Below are positions 20,868-34,732 of a stretch of DNA of 64,000 nucleotides, in pieces. Where the stretch lies: NCBI GenBank assembly GCA_904066235.2, contig CAJFCV020000006.1:8184001-8248000 (forward strand), in the 5' to 3' direction. A program made the position numbers and the translations under genes. This stretch comes from Bursaphelenchus xylophilus (Eukaryota; Nematoda; Chromadorea; Rhabditida; Aphelenchoididae). The number at the start of each line of letters is the position of its first letter. Position 1 is the first letter of the stretch. A model generated the notes under the pieces. It had not been told where the DNA came from and did not search any database. It saw only the letters and a list, made by a program, of their open reading frames with translations.

Positions 20868-22958
20868 ATGGCAAAGTTTATTGAACTCCGACCCGACCGG
20901 TCGCTGTTGAATCCCGACTTTGATCGGTATGTTTTGTCCAGTCGAAAAGCGGATCTCCGAAAAGTTGCAATCAAAACAGGTAAGTATTAAAATGTTTTTT
21001 ATTTTTGGTGGATTAGTTTTAGTTCTTATGAATTACAATTTCAGCCAGACCTTTTTCTCTTTCAAGTGAACAATATGGATATCAGCATGGTTTGCTTGCT
21101 TCGGCAGTGGATCGATTGGTTATTGATCTTTTTATCCCGTCCGAGGATCACTTATATTTCTTTGCTCAAGACGGGAAGTTGGTAAAATTACTGTATAAAC
21201 CAAAGGTAAGATAACCTTAGTCCTTAAAGTGAAAATTAATTTTAGTTGGGGAATTGCATCTCGGCTCAAGATGTAATCGAAATCGACTTCTCATCCACCT
21301 CCAACAAATCTTATCCGCCAAGTTTAATCTTCCCGGATCAAGATTTTGCTGTCATTTCCAATGGAACGGGCACTTTGTACGTCTACAAAACTGGTGATCG
21401 AACTCAAAGTCAGCCATGGAGTTGTGTTCTGCAGCTGAAGATTGATAACACTTTCGAAAATTTGATTGGTGATCAAAACGTTGAGAATGTGGTGCCATTT
21501 GTTGTTGTGGATGTCAGATCCAAGGATCAAAATCAATTGGCGATTCTCGTGCAAAGTGTGGAGAAGGAAATGGAATCTGAGAAGAGCAACTTTTATTCAC
21601 GATTAGTCTGGTTGGATGTGGATTTGAATGAGGGAAAGGTCAGCAGAAGAAGGGAGTTACAGTACCATGGTAAGTGAGATGATTTGTTATTGGATGTTGT
21701 ACCTTTAGGAAATCTTGAAATGGCCACACTAAACTTCAATGCAACGGAGATCTTAACTGTCGGCTCCGGACAAATCCAATTTCGCGCAGACACGGAGAAA
21801 GAGATCAATTCAGATGTACAGGATGTTGAAATGAACGACCCTCAAAAGCCGGTCTATGTGTGGACACAGAATGCAGAAGAAATCAATATATCCTTCTCGT
21901 TGGGTGAGAAGATCGAGAAAAAAGATGTGGAGTATCGGGTGAACTCTGGGGGAATTTTGGTCAAAGTTAAAGGGCATTTGTTGTTAGAAGGACAACTTGA
22001 AGGCTCTGTCCATGCGGACTCTTCGGTGTGGACGATTGGACCGGATCAGTAAGAAATTTTAATTCTGATATTTGCCTTTGTTTTGCTTTTCAGATGATAT
22101 TTTATATTGTTTTAGTCTGGAGCTGACATTATTCAAAACTCGAGGGCACTTTTGGCGAGATCTTGTCCCCACCGATACCCGAGGCCTTTACGAACCCGAT
22201 TCTGATGCCATTCAAAAGGCCATAGAATCTCTGGAAAAGTTCACAACAGACAAACAGGAACTGCCCTCAGGCGATGCCCAACAATCCACATTCAATCCGG
22301 AGCAGTTGGAGGAATGCGATGCCACTGGTGACCTCCCAACATTCATCCATTGGACTGATGGTGATAGTCATAAACTAGTCCAGTCTGCGGATATCAGCTC
22401 AAGTCAGATCATCTTCCAGACCAGACTCCAACCCGGAGGGCCGAGGACATTGTGCACAAGAAGTGAACATGATGGAATTGTGTGGTCGCTAGATGAGGTT
22501 GATGTGTCCAACGATAGTCGAATTGCACATAAATTCACGTTGAACGCATTTGGATACGTTCAGGTAGAATTTAATTTTTTAAAGTGGCTGAGTTGAGTGA
22601 TTTGTTTCAATGATTACTTCCAGGCTTCACATTCCAATAAGGTCGGCACAAATTGCGCAACAGATGGCAGCTTCGCTTTCGTGTGCCACTCTGATCACCA
22701 TTTGTTTGTTTATCTTCAAAGTGTTCCAGTTACAGCCGGTATGTTATTTCTGTTATTGGTAGACAGGGTTTAGACTGTGTCCTCAAGAATCGCAAGTCCG
22801 GAAAGTCGGCGACAAACTTTTCCGAACAGCTCGTTGTCAATACAGCATCAGCGCTGGATCCCTCGGACAATCCCCTAATCCTTGGCCATGCCCATTCCAA
22901 TCAAATGGTCTACCTACTCACAGCGAACGCTGTAATTGCCGCCCATGTCAGAGTTTGA
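20868..22958 (+). CDS. NudC domain-containing protein 1 (NUDCD1/CML66)
   Basis: Probable co-chaperone-like protein with a p23/CS domain. Exons 20868-20979, 21045-21205, 21246-21669, 21709-22048, 22116-22563, 22624-22738 and 22774-22958 give about 594 residues, near human NUDCD1 (583). The N-terminal part starts FIELRPDRSLLNPDFD and contains beta-propeller-like segments (YVYKTGD, LAILVQSVEKE). The CS domain is central, about residues 285-350: PVYVWTQNAEEINISFSL through SSVWTI. The C-terminal half has further propeller-like repeats (DGIVWSLDEV, NSNKVGTN-type). The ATG sits one base after a TTTTCAG acceptor, 226 bp after the PIX stop, fitting SL trans-splicing. Intron 6 (22739-22773) is only 35 nt. 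Confidence 0.9.
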
Positions 22959-23216
22959 AAGCATGACTGACTGTTTAGTTGATCTTCACTTATTTCCATG
23001 ATGTATGGTACAGTAACGAGTACTCGGTTATTCCTAAGCAATAAAGATATAAATTTTTAATTATTTTGATGAGATATAAGTTGTGTATTGAAGTGGTTAC
23101 GTAACCAGTGTCGTATCTTGATGAAAGAATTTCTGTGTATTTCAGAGTTTTCTGCGAGAATTTTTTCCATTATGATTTTTTTGGTTTTCAATGTCAAAGT
23201 AACCATCATACTTTAG

Positions 23217-23696
23217 ATGAGTCTACAGATGAAACTCCGCAGATACAGAAAGCCCCCGCCAGATGGCTGGGACGAAATCGAACCAACCCTCGAGGAATTT
23301 GAACGCAAAATGAGAGAAGCCGAGTCAGAACCACACGAGGGAAAGCGGAAAACAGAAACTCAATGGCCTATCTTTAGAGTAAGTTAATATAAAATAATTG
23401 ATTGTTGAGTTTAGATCCATCATCAAAGAAGCCGCTATATCTACGACTTGTTCTGGAAAGAGGAGAAGATCAGCCGCCAACTCTACCAATTCTGCATCGA
23501 TGCCAAACTGGTTGATGGAAATCTGATGGCCAAGTGGAAGAAGAATGGGTTCGAGAATCTCTGCTGTCTCCGATGTGTTCAAGTCCGGGATACCAACTTC
23601 GGAACCAATTGCATTTGCCGAGTCCCCAAGAGTAAATTGGATGCGGACAGAGTCATCGAATGTGTTCATTGTGGCTGCAGAGGGTGTTCGGGATAA
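23217..23696 (+). CDS. bud-31: BUD31 spliceosomal zinc-binding protein
   Basis: Component of the activated spliceosome (human BUD31/G10, 144 aa). Exons 23217-23378 and 23415-23696 give 147 residues. It begins with a basic segment then [18 protein letters not shown] and [13 protein letters not shown], then [14 protein letters not shown], and ends with the cysteine-rich zinc cluster: [20 protein letters not shown] and [11 protein letters not shown]. The ATG follows directly on a CTTTAG acceptor, 258 bp after the NUDCD1 stop. A second ATG five codons in (MKLRRYRK) is also possible. One of the most conserved proteins of the window. Confidence 0.96.
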
Positions 23697-23842
23697 AACA
23701 TGGCTTCCATACCCTCAATTATCACTTTGTTACCTAATGTAATTGTTGTAAAATAACCTTTATTGGATGATAGTAAAGTTCGATCTCGAAGAAATTGGAT
23801 TCTAATTTCTTTTTGTCATTCGTTTACAACAAGTTTCACGAG

Positions 23843-25493
23843 ATGGTCGTCCCCAACGCGGAATCTCCGAGCAAAGCTGTGAATCCGACCACAAAAAAGA
23901 TCGACCAGATTGTGAACGGAAGAGCCAAGACTCTCCAAAAGTTTGTGATAAGTCGGACCGAACGTCCGTTTATCGTTCCAAAGCGAGCGAATTTTGTAAA
24001 GTCTTTCTACCAGCCTCAGGTAAGTTAATAAAAATAAATTCCCTTATATAATAAAAACTCATGTCAAAGCTATCAAATTCTAACGTCAGATCTCCTTGAA
24101 ATCCTCCAATCTCTACGGATCCTTTAAAGTTAATGGTTTCAAAGGCAATTTCACAGTGGCTGGAATGAAAATTCAGCATAGAATTGGCCAATACGTCGAT
24201 TACATTGTCCACAAAGAAGTCGGAAGTCATAGTACAACATCCAGATCAGCCGAGCATAGAAATTTGGTCTTCCGACATCTAAAGATGGATAAGAATCAAG
24301 CGAAACCTGGGGTTGAACAGCCGTTGACAAGATGTCCAGAAGAATATACGATGAGATTATGTAACAGTGACAGTGTGTACGATCATATGAGAATGTTGAG
24401 AGAGATCTCTTTGCTCAAGATGATTTCTAAACAAGTGGATAATAAGAGATTACAAGGGCATTTCCTCAAGGTATTTGAGAGGGGAGCGTTGAAGAAACTA
24501 CTGTATTATACTACTCGAAGGACTACGGAGACCAGCGACAAAAATTGTATCTTGGCGTTGACTCCGAGGTAAGTTTAAGAATTTCTAAATGGAGTTGTTT
24601 CCAAAAGAATGCAGGTACCTACAGTAACCCTATTTTCAGACCAAATCCCCGTCCCTTCATTATCTCCGAACCCCCAGGGCTCACGTTCGAAGAGCTAATC
24701 AAACTCTCCAAGACCAATTCCATCGAAATGAACTCTTCCAGACATCTGATTGTCGGGGTTCTCCATACTCTAAGGGTTTTACACCATCTCGGTTATGTCC
24801 ATCGATGTGTAACCTCGCAAACGTTCGGTCTTTGTAAGAGAAATAAGAGCCGTTATCTGAGTGATCGAGTCCAATGTCAGAGTTTATGGTACGTCCGTAG
24901 ATACGCAAAGACCAAACCAAGAAAACGAGGGCCTTTTGTGGGATCGTATACCTTCTGGTAAGTGTAACATCAAAATTAGTACACTTTGTAGTTCCCTCGA
25001 AGCTATGAATGGAATGGAACATTTACCGAATGATGATCTAACTTCATCTATGTACACGTTTGTCTACTTGACTCTCGGATATTTACCATGGATGAGGCCA
25101 AAAACGACAAACGTAAGAAGCAGTAAAAACTGTTAAAAAAACATTACTTTAGGATATCTGGTCAGAGAAACAGGCCTTTCATGATGCTCCGAAGTCGTTC
25201 CCGGCATCCACAAATGTCGAATACAATATTGAAAGACTTTCCGAGGCCTTTAATCTAATAAATTCTCACAATCCATAGTAAGTTCTGCTAAGATGCACTG
25301 TTAGACGTATTATTTTAGTAAGAAAGATTACTCCATCTACTCTAAACTAATCGAAATTTTGGGAAAAATGGTCGAAGAAAATGAAAGCAACATAAAGAAG
25401 GACGAAAACTTCGTTTTACCAACAATTGGGTAGGCCATTATTTATAAAATAATGTTCTTTAGGGACATTGACCTGGACGATCTTCTGAAATAA
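23843..25493 (+). CDS. CK1/TTBK-type pseudokinase
   Basis: Seven exons (23843-24019, 24090-24568, 24640-24957, 24992-25112, 25153-25277, 25319-25429, 25463-25493) give 453 residues. The fold follows the nematode-expanded casein-kinase-1/TTBK family: LIVGVLHTLRVLHHLGYVHR (helix E into the catalytic loop), PFVGSYTFCSLEAMNG (equivalent to FRGTxRYCS.NAH), DDLTSSMYTFVYLTLGYLPW and DIWSEKQAFHD. The catalytic loop reads HRCVTSQTFGL instead of HRDIKPGNF, so catalytic Asp, Lys and Asn are gone, and no DFG is found where expected. It is therefore predicted to be inactive. The frame is intact over seven exons, arguing against a decayed gene. It follows BUD31 by 146 bp. A tail with acidic residues ends DIDLDDLLK. 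Confidence 0.8.
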
Positions 25494-25620
25494 AATAAAC
25501 GACTATTTAGATGTCATCTGTTTTATGGAATAAACTCATAAAAGTAGTTAGAATAAGTGAAAATGATGTTACAAGATGAGTATCTTTCAAATTACAACCA
25601 TAATTAGTATTGTAGTACCT

Positions 25621-28383
<2,763 letters not shown>

Positions 28384-28490
28384 TGTATCAAGTGGTAAAA
28401 ACTGCTGAAAAGATCGCAATCAATTGCTTTGATCAAAAATGATGAAGGTCTCCCGAATTTTTTTTTACATTTTTTCTTTGAATCTTTTTC

Positions 28491-28514
28491 CGCGCGCCAA
28501 ACTTTCGCGCCAAA
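28491..28514. promoter_or_regulatory. Two overlapping-spaced E2F-type sites
   Basis: GCGCGCCAAA at about 28492-28501 and the palindromic TTTCGCGCCAAA at 28503-28514 both match the E2F/DP consensus TTTSGCGC. They lie 108-131 bp upstream of the MCM3 start codon, where such sites control S-phase genes, in the 352-bp divergent promoter shared with rps-8. Confidence 0.7.
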
Positions 28515-28735
28515 CAAGACGCCTGATGTCAGACTGGGTCTCGCCGCGAAAAGAAAATTGTACTGTAGAGCTGAATTTCTATTCGTAGAAAAATTCCTAT
28601 ATCGAGAAAAAATTTGGGGAAATTCGCAAGTATTTCATTTTTGCATTGTTGTTACGTGAATTCCATTGCAAAATAAATTTTTACGGTTTATATATTTTGT
28701 ATTTACAGGGTTCGAAATACTCCACACATCACAAG

Positions 28736-29572
28736 ATGGGTATTTCCCGTGATTCTATGCACAAACGCCGTGCCACCGGTGGAAAGCGTGCTCAATTCCG
28801 CAAGAAGAGAAAGTTCGAGCTTGGCCGTCCTGCTGCCAACACCAAGGTATGTTATTCTTGATACGAGTTTTTGTTTATTATTTTTTACCAAAGATTTTGA
28901 CTGATTTTGGCTTTACTTTTTGAATTTTTTAATATACATTTTTTTGTAGATTGGACAACACCGTGTTCACTTGGTCAGATGCCGTGGTGGAAACATAAAA
29001 CACCGTGCTCTTCGTCTTGATACCGGAAACTTCGCCTGGGCCTCCGAGGGTAATATTTTAAATTTATTGTTGTTGAATTTTAGGCTGGGTTGTATCGGGG
29101 TTCTTAACAGTCTTGATTATTTTAACGTCTTTTATCTACGTATATTACAGGAACCACCAGAAAGACCCGTATCATCGACACCGTCTACTCGCCATCCGGT
29201 AACGAGCTTGTGCGAACCAAAACTTTGGTCAAGTCGATGGTTGTCTTGGTTGATGCCGTCCCCTTCCGATCATGGTACGAATCCCACTACGCCCAGCCTT
29301 TGGCCAGAAAGAAGGGCCAAAAGTTGACTCCCGAAGAGGAAGAGAAGTTCAACACCCTCAAGGAGAAGTCCAAGAAGACTCAGCGAAAGTACACCGAACG
29401 CCAACAGACCTCCGCTGTCGAGCCCCATCTTCTCGAACAGTTCCAGACCGGTCGATTGCTCGCTGTCATCTCTTCCCGACCAGGCCAATCCGGCCGTTCC
29501 GATGGCTACATCTTGGAAGGAAAGGAACTCGAATTCTACCTTCGTAAAATCAGGGCCAAGAAGGCCAAGTAA
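28736..29572 (+). CDS. rps-8: 40S ribosomal protein S8 (eS8)
   Basis: Structural protein of the small ribosomal subunit. Exons 28736-28846, 28950-29049 and 29151-29572 give 210 residues (human 208). It starts [20 protein letters not shown], then [51 protein letters not shown] and ends [17 protein letters not shown], all typical of eS8. A TTTACAG acceptor lies 28 bp upstream of the ATG, a likely trans-splice site. Codon use is strongly biased to C-ending codons compared with neighbours, as expected of a highly expressed gene. Confidence 0.98.
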
Positions 29573-29731
29573 AAAGTTGTTTTTGTTTTGATTAAACTTG
29601 TTACGGCTGTTATTAAAATTTATACAAGTTTATTCCGGAATTTGATATATAGATTCTATTAGACCCGTAGAGATTAGATTTGGAATACACATTGGGGAAA
29701 GATATGGGTGGGTGTTGAATGATGAGCAGAT

Positions 29732-32252
29732 TCATGGTGACCTTAGTTGACTATGGCTTTTGACACGTTTTGGGCCCAAGACTAAAGTCGGTTCGTTGTC
29801 ATCGGTCATCACGATTCTGGACTGGCGATTCGATCGATCCTGGAAATTATTTGGTTTAGTAAACGCCAGTGTTAACTAACTTACTCTATAAGAAATGAAG
29901 AGCCCACATGGGACCCAAATGAACAGCGACCCGAGTATAATGATGAATACAATGTAATCGGCAAAATGTTTGGGAGATGGATTATCTCGGAAATCTTTGA
30001 TAATTCTCCAAAAGTGTGATGCAGCATCAGTAACTTCTTTTACACATTCATGCTAAAAATAGGCTCAGAAACCCGGGATCGGCTTACCTTCTTATTACAT
30101 CGGCCCTGGATGCAGATAGAACCTTCTTGAAGGTATCTGTGTGGTTCGACAGGCATACAAACACCTTCGGGTGATCGGCAACATCGGAGACAACTGTCGG
30201 TTACTAAAATAAAAATGATAAACGTGTACTAGTCGTTCCGGAAAGCCACGGGACTGAAATCGGCGACACGCACAGTGCAAACGCCAAAAAAAAATCCGTC
30301 GACTTTCCGGAAGGACTAGTAAGCAAGCGTACCATTACCACAAATACATGGAGACCAATTAGGACCTTTCGTATTATGACAGAAGGAAACACATTCCCCG
30401 CGTTTACATACACCTTCGTCTACGCATTCGGTTCCATCAGCCACCGGTAGAGGAGCTGGGCATTTGTCACCCTTTCCACTAAAAGCACTCATTTTGAAAA
30501 CGTTAAGGTAAAAGTTACTCACGTGCAAAAGGCTGATCTCTTACAAGCATCATTATTGTGTGCTTGACACACATGAGCCGGGGAAAGGTAGGAACAGGAC
30601 GCCGAACAACATTCGGAATGCCTTGGAGAACAAGTAGCATTGCCTTTGAATTTACACTTGGATGTACAGCATCGATTGTTGTCATCAGTATGACCTAACA
30701 ACAGTTGTCCACCCGGATCACACTCTTCTCCCGGTTCAAGGATGCCGTTTCCACACATTGACTTCCGTTCGTCGACAAAACATTGATCCAGAACCATGTA
30801 CAACACTCTGTGGATGGCTTGTTTTGAACAGGGACTGAAGCAGTTGTTATTTTTGTCGTATCCAGAGTTCGAGGATTCGTACATCAGGTAACGGCCATCA
30901 GGAGAATCTTTGGGGACACAACGTTCATTATCTTTGTCATCATGATAGCTGCCCCAAGTATGCCCGATCTCTGAAATGCAGAATGAAAATTTCAAATATC
31001 AGCCGTAATTACAAACAGTCTAAAGAAACTTACCATGAGCAACAACAAGATCCACGACTCGTGTAATCATCAGACCCGAACTTCGTTGAACAGATATCAC
31101 AGCCGTGTTCATGTATGTTCCGTTGATCGGTTTCGTTGCACAAACACCTCGTTCAAATTGAGTACCAATATTTGCAAGCCCCAGGATCGACATGGCAAAC
31201 ACTTTTCCGGATATTAGAATAGTTAGACAAGTTGGAGACCCTTCTTTTTCAGAGAACGACTAAAATTGTAAACCGAATTAATGTGAGATGAAAACTCACT
31301 TTCAAGACTTGAATTGAATCTGCATCATGATAATTGCTATCAGAATTGAAGTGATGAATGTCTTTGTCGGGTTCGTCTAAGATTTTAATCTCCTTTATTG
31401 AGAAACCGAGGTTGACAAGACGATCACCGTTCTTGTCATGTCCCCAATCTACCGGCTTGAAAATGTCGTTGACCCTTTCGATGAGATTAACCTAATCGCA
31501 AAAAAAATAAAAGAAAAATAGTACGTTAACTTACCAGGTATCTGGCAGCATTGGCATAATTCCCATTGCCAATCAGTTTGAAGAAGGCGTAATCTGCCAC
31601 CAATTTAATCTCACATCTGTTCTTCTTTACTGGTTTACTCTCTCTTTTAACGCGGAATTGATCAAAAAAAGAATCCGGCTTGTAACTAAACAAGTACCTG
31701 GGCTTCTCTTGAGATAATTTGGTGCCGGAATGGTTGCGAAGACCTTCTAAATCGAGATCAGATTGCTAAAGAGCTTATTTATCTTTATCAAAGACATACC
31801 CAATAAACTAATGACTTTCCATCGGTATGAGGTTCAATGAATAAAGTGTCGTTGACCAAGTCCAGTCGCCCGTAAATTTCTCCAGGCTCAACGCCAACCG
31901 TAAGGAACCCAGACGAATAAGGAACTCCCTTAACACGGGCTGCGTAAAACCTAGAACTTCTGAAGAGGTCGCTGACAAGCTGACGACCATCAGAAGAAAC
32001 TAAAGTAAAGTCTCGGAAAAAAGGAGCTGAACCATGCTCGAGGAGAACTTTAAAATTACGAGTGAAAGCTGTGAAGGTTAGGAGATCGGATCCATGATTA
32101 TTTGTATAAAGATTAGTTACGACGACATCAAAATTACGAAGAAAATCAACTAAAAGTTGAAAATAGGTAATAAAAAAGTAAATTAAAAAATTACCTGCAA
32201 GGACATGGCCCGTAAAAGCCAAGAGTGAAAGCATGAGCAAGATGAGCTTCAT
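29732..32252 (-). CDS. adm-4: ADAM17/TACE-type membrane metalloprotease
   Basis: Membrane sheddase. Ten exons (32195-32252, 31800-32149, 31535-31765, 31300-31491, 31034-31259, 30523-30970, 30333-30478, 30088-30203, 29885-30052, 29732-29839) give 680 residues. Order: signal peptide LILLMLSLLAFTGHVLA; prodomain; furin site FRVKR near residue 195; catalytic domain with HEIGHTWGSYH (three zinc His and catalytic Glu intact, split by intron 5) and LMY as Met-turn; disintegrin-type region CGNGILEPGEECDPG and CCTSKCKF; a membrane-proximal cysteine region; TM YIVFIIILGSLFIWVPCGLF; a short tail with RSNRQSR. The GEECDPG and membrane-proximal layout match ADAM17 rather than ADAM10. A small MITE sits in intron 7. 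The gene symbol is by analogy to C. elegans. Confidence 0.93.
30229..30319. mobile_element. Short MITE, CTAGTCG family, in ADAM17 intron
   Basis: 91 bp between TA dinucleotides (30227-30228, 30320-30321). Ends are inverted repeats: CTAGTCGTTCCGGAAAGCCA on the left and the complement of CTAGTCCTTCCGGAAAGTCG on the right (few mismatches over ~24 bp). The core carries CACAGTGCAAA. The element at 60246-60480 begins and ends with the same CTAGTCG and has the same GCACAGTGC core motif. Confidence 0.75.
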
Positions 32253-32261
32253 TTTGTGATA

Positions 32262-32577
32262 TTAAACTAAAAAAACAAATTAGATTCAATCCAGTGAGCT
32301 TACCAGGACATTCCATCAACTCTTTCTGAATTTTGTACAAAGAGATATTCCGAGGAAAGTGAATAAATCGTACCCGCGATTTAATAACGAAACAGTCCCA
32401 ACAAGAGACGGGCGCCTCGTCTTCTTTTTGACTTGTGTAAATTCGAGTATTCCCTAATTTGAATCCTTTCTTCGAAGTTGCTAACAAAATTCCGTCGACG
32501 GACGCTTCGTTTACCAGTTCAAAGATAATCCTTCGTCCTTTCAGAGGTTCGATCAGACCAAACAAAGACTTGTCCAT
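32262..32577 (-). CDS. Small Sm/Lsm-like protein (tentative)
   Basis: Between the rpl-3 stop and the ADAM17 start, an open frame begins at ATG 32577, 14 bases after a GTTCAG acceptor. Exon 32304-32577 ends at a consensus donor (TG|GTAAGC) and joins 32262-32266, giving a stop after 92 residues. The N-terminal part, LFGLIEPLKGRRIIFELVNE, then SVDGILLATSKKGFKLGN, has the spacing of an Sm fold (strand, glycine, long strands), as in LSM-like domains of Gemin or EXD1-type proteins. A C-terminal helix (SLYKIQKELMECP) follows. The same frame stays open upstream through the rpl-3 3' end without an ATG. Being real is supported by acceptor, ATG and donor; the family is a fold-level guess. Its stop is only 10 bp before the ADAM17 ATG. 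Confidence 0.5.
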
Positions 32578-32753
32578 ACAAAATTTTGAAGGCTCTGAAC
32601 AATCAGTTCTATCAAAAAGCGTTTTAGAGCGACATTCATAGGATTCCTCGAATTCCACGCATAAAAGACGATCAAATTGAAACCCGGTAACAAATTCATT
32701 AACACTTTTACTGATAACAACAAAACAAAACAATCCAAAGACGTAGAATAACT

Positions 32754-34317
32754 TTAGGCTTCGGCGACGAAGTCCTTCTTGAGTTTTCCCAGGAAGGCCT
32801 TCTTTTCGGCACTGGTCTGGAAGCGACCGTGTCCGTATTTGGAACTGGTATCGATCCATTTGAGACTGATCTTTTCGGAGGCGGTTCTCTTCTTGGACAC
32901 GTACAGACTCTTTCTAAGGGTGATTGGGCGTTTCTTGGATCCAATGCAGCAACCACGGATCATCAAGAAGTCCTGCTTGACTACACCATAATGGGGGAAA
33001 CCGCCCTGCAAATGAATGACTCATTATTTGTTTATCTCTTATGCGTCAAAAGTGGTCAAACAACAAATAAACTCACCAAGGGGTTGATGTCCTTAGCGGT
33101 GATATCGAACTCGGTCGAACCGTTCTTCTTTCCTTCGGGGGTAAGGGCAGATTTTCCAATCCTGTAGATCTTCTTGTTGAGTTCGGTACGATGGTGGAAA
33201 CCTTTCTGACCAGCACGCGCAACGGTGTACTGGACACGGGAAGGATGCCACGCTCCGATACAAGCGACCTTGCGGAGACCTTTGTGGGTCTTTCTGGGCA
33301 ACTTCTTGGTGTGCCAACGGCTGGTGACACCCTTGAATCCGTGACCCTTGGTGACACCAATACAGTCAATCATCTCATCAGGGTTGAATACCTGTTCAAC
33401 AGGGATCTGCTTCTCAAAGTGTTCTCTAGCCCAGTCAACCTTCTCGGGGACGGAACCTCCGTTGATTTGGATTTCCATGATCTGGGCCTTCTTGTTGCGG
33501 TGCTTGAGGATCTTGACCTGAAATCGCAAAGGTCAGCGGAGTTCAATCATAAACAAAACCAATTGCACAAGATTTACCTGAGTGTGGGCGATCACACGGA
33601 CGACCGAGCAGTATTTCTTGATCTTGGCGAGATCGGTGTCAATGCTCTTCTGACCTTCGGGGTCTTGCCATTTCTTGGCAAACTTGGTGAAAGCGCGCTT
33701 CTTGGACTTGTACCTGCAAAGATGCTTGTTTAAGAACCCTCATGTCATAATTGACAGCGGAGGGCCATCTTTGCCGGTGCGGCGACACTCGTAAGCACAA
33801 CGCCCAGCGGAGTGATCGACAGCCCTTCAGAGATCACATTACTCTAAACCACATGTAACCCCAAAAAAATCAAGCCAATTCGGCCTTACCCTTAAAAAGA
33901 AAAGCTTTCCACATGTTTTACCTAAATTCCGAAACAAACCCTAATAGCTTACCAGTTCTTGTAAAAACGACGTTTGCAATCTTCGCTCAAGTGTTCGGCG
34001 AAGACGGTTTTCAAAGCTCTCATTCCACGAGGGGTCTCAATGTATCCAACAACACCGACGATAACAAGTGGAGGGGTTTCGATGATGGTGACAGCCTCAA
34101 CAACTTCCTTCTTGTGGACCTTGGATCCAGGCTTGTCGACATCACGGACGATGTGGGTCATGCCAGCCTTATAGCCGAGAAAAGCGGTCAAGTGGATGGG
34201 CTTGGAGGGATCATCCTTGGGGAAGGCCTTTACCTTACCACGGAAACGGGCTGAACGTTTCTTGGGGGTGAAACCCATAGAACCGTGGCGAGGTGCCGAG
34301 AATTTACGGTGAGACAT
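32754..34317 (-). CDS. rpl-3: 60S ribosomal protein L3 (uL3)
   Basis: Large-subunit protein next to the peptidyl-transferase centre. Exons 33953-34317, 33578-33713, 33077-33517 and 32754-33005 give 397 residues. It starts [20 protein letters not shown], with [18 protein letters not shown], then [20 protein letters not shown] (the region of the methylated His loop), [32 protein letters not shown] and [16 protein letters not shown], diagnostic of uL3. Strong C-ending codon bias. Intron 1 (33714-33952) contains a GC-rich structured stretch that may be a snoRNA. Confidence 0.98.
33745..33850 (-). ncRNA. Possible intronic H/ACA snoRNA in rpl-3
   Basis: Intron 1 of rpl-3 holds a ~100-nt GC-rich stretch unlike other AT-rich introns here. 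In the minus sense it has an H-box-like AGAGTA at about 33841-33846, then a potential stem (GGGC...GCCC with inner GGCG/CGCC) and a downstream ACA near 33744. Ribosomal-protein introns often host snoRNAs. No target pairing was worked out. Confidence 0.25.
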
Positions 34318-34732
34318 GTTGAACCCTGTAAAAACGACAATGAAACAACTGCGAACATATCCAAATAATAAATTTACTATGGCGTAGTAAACGCAACATC
34401 AACTAATAAAAATTCACGCAAACACGCCCAAGGTAACCAATACTAGTACTAAATTCAGCAACTGGAAAGAAATAAAAAATCTCCCACAATTTCGTCTTTT
34501 CCTACCGTACCACTGTTTTCCTTTGTTTTCGTGGCGGGACACAGCGCATCTCACAATGTCAAAAGGACATGGTGAGATTCATTCTGAAGCTCTTCTGCTT
34601 CTGTTTGTATCTGCCATCTATTAAAATTATACAGCACTAATTTTTAGCCGCAATATACAATTCACATTTATGATTATAGTTTATCAAACCAACAAAAAAT
34701 TTATTCAAAAAACAATGAACTTTTAACAACAT

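Noticed and set aside
32578..32859. Upstream part of the Sm-like frame, with a hydrophobic stretch reading FYVFGLFCFVV
   Set aside because: It overlaps the rpl-3 last exon in another frame and lacks an ATG; more likely rpl-3 3' UTR than a signal peptide.
33093..33369. Alternative minus-strand frames within rpl-3 exon 3
   Set aside because: Shadows caused by strong codon bias of rpl-3.
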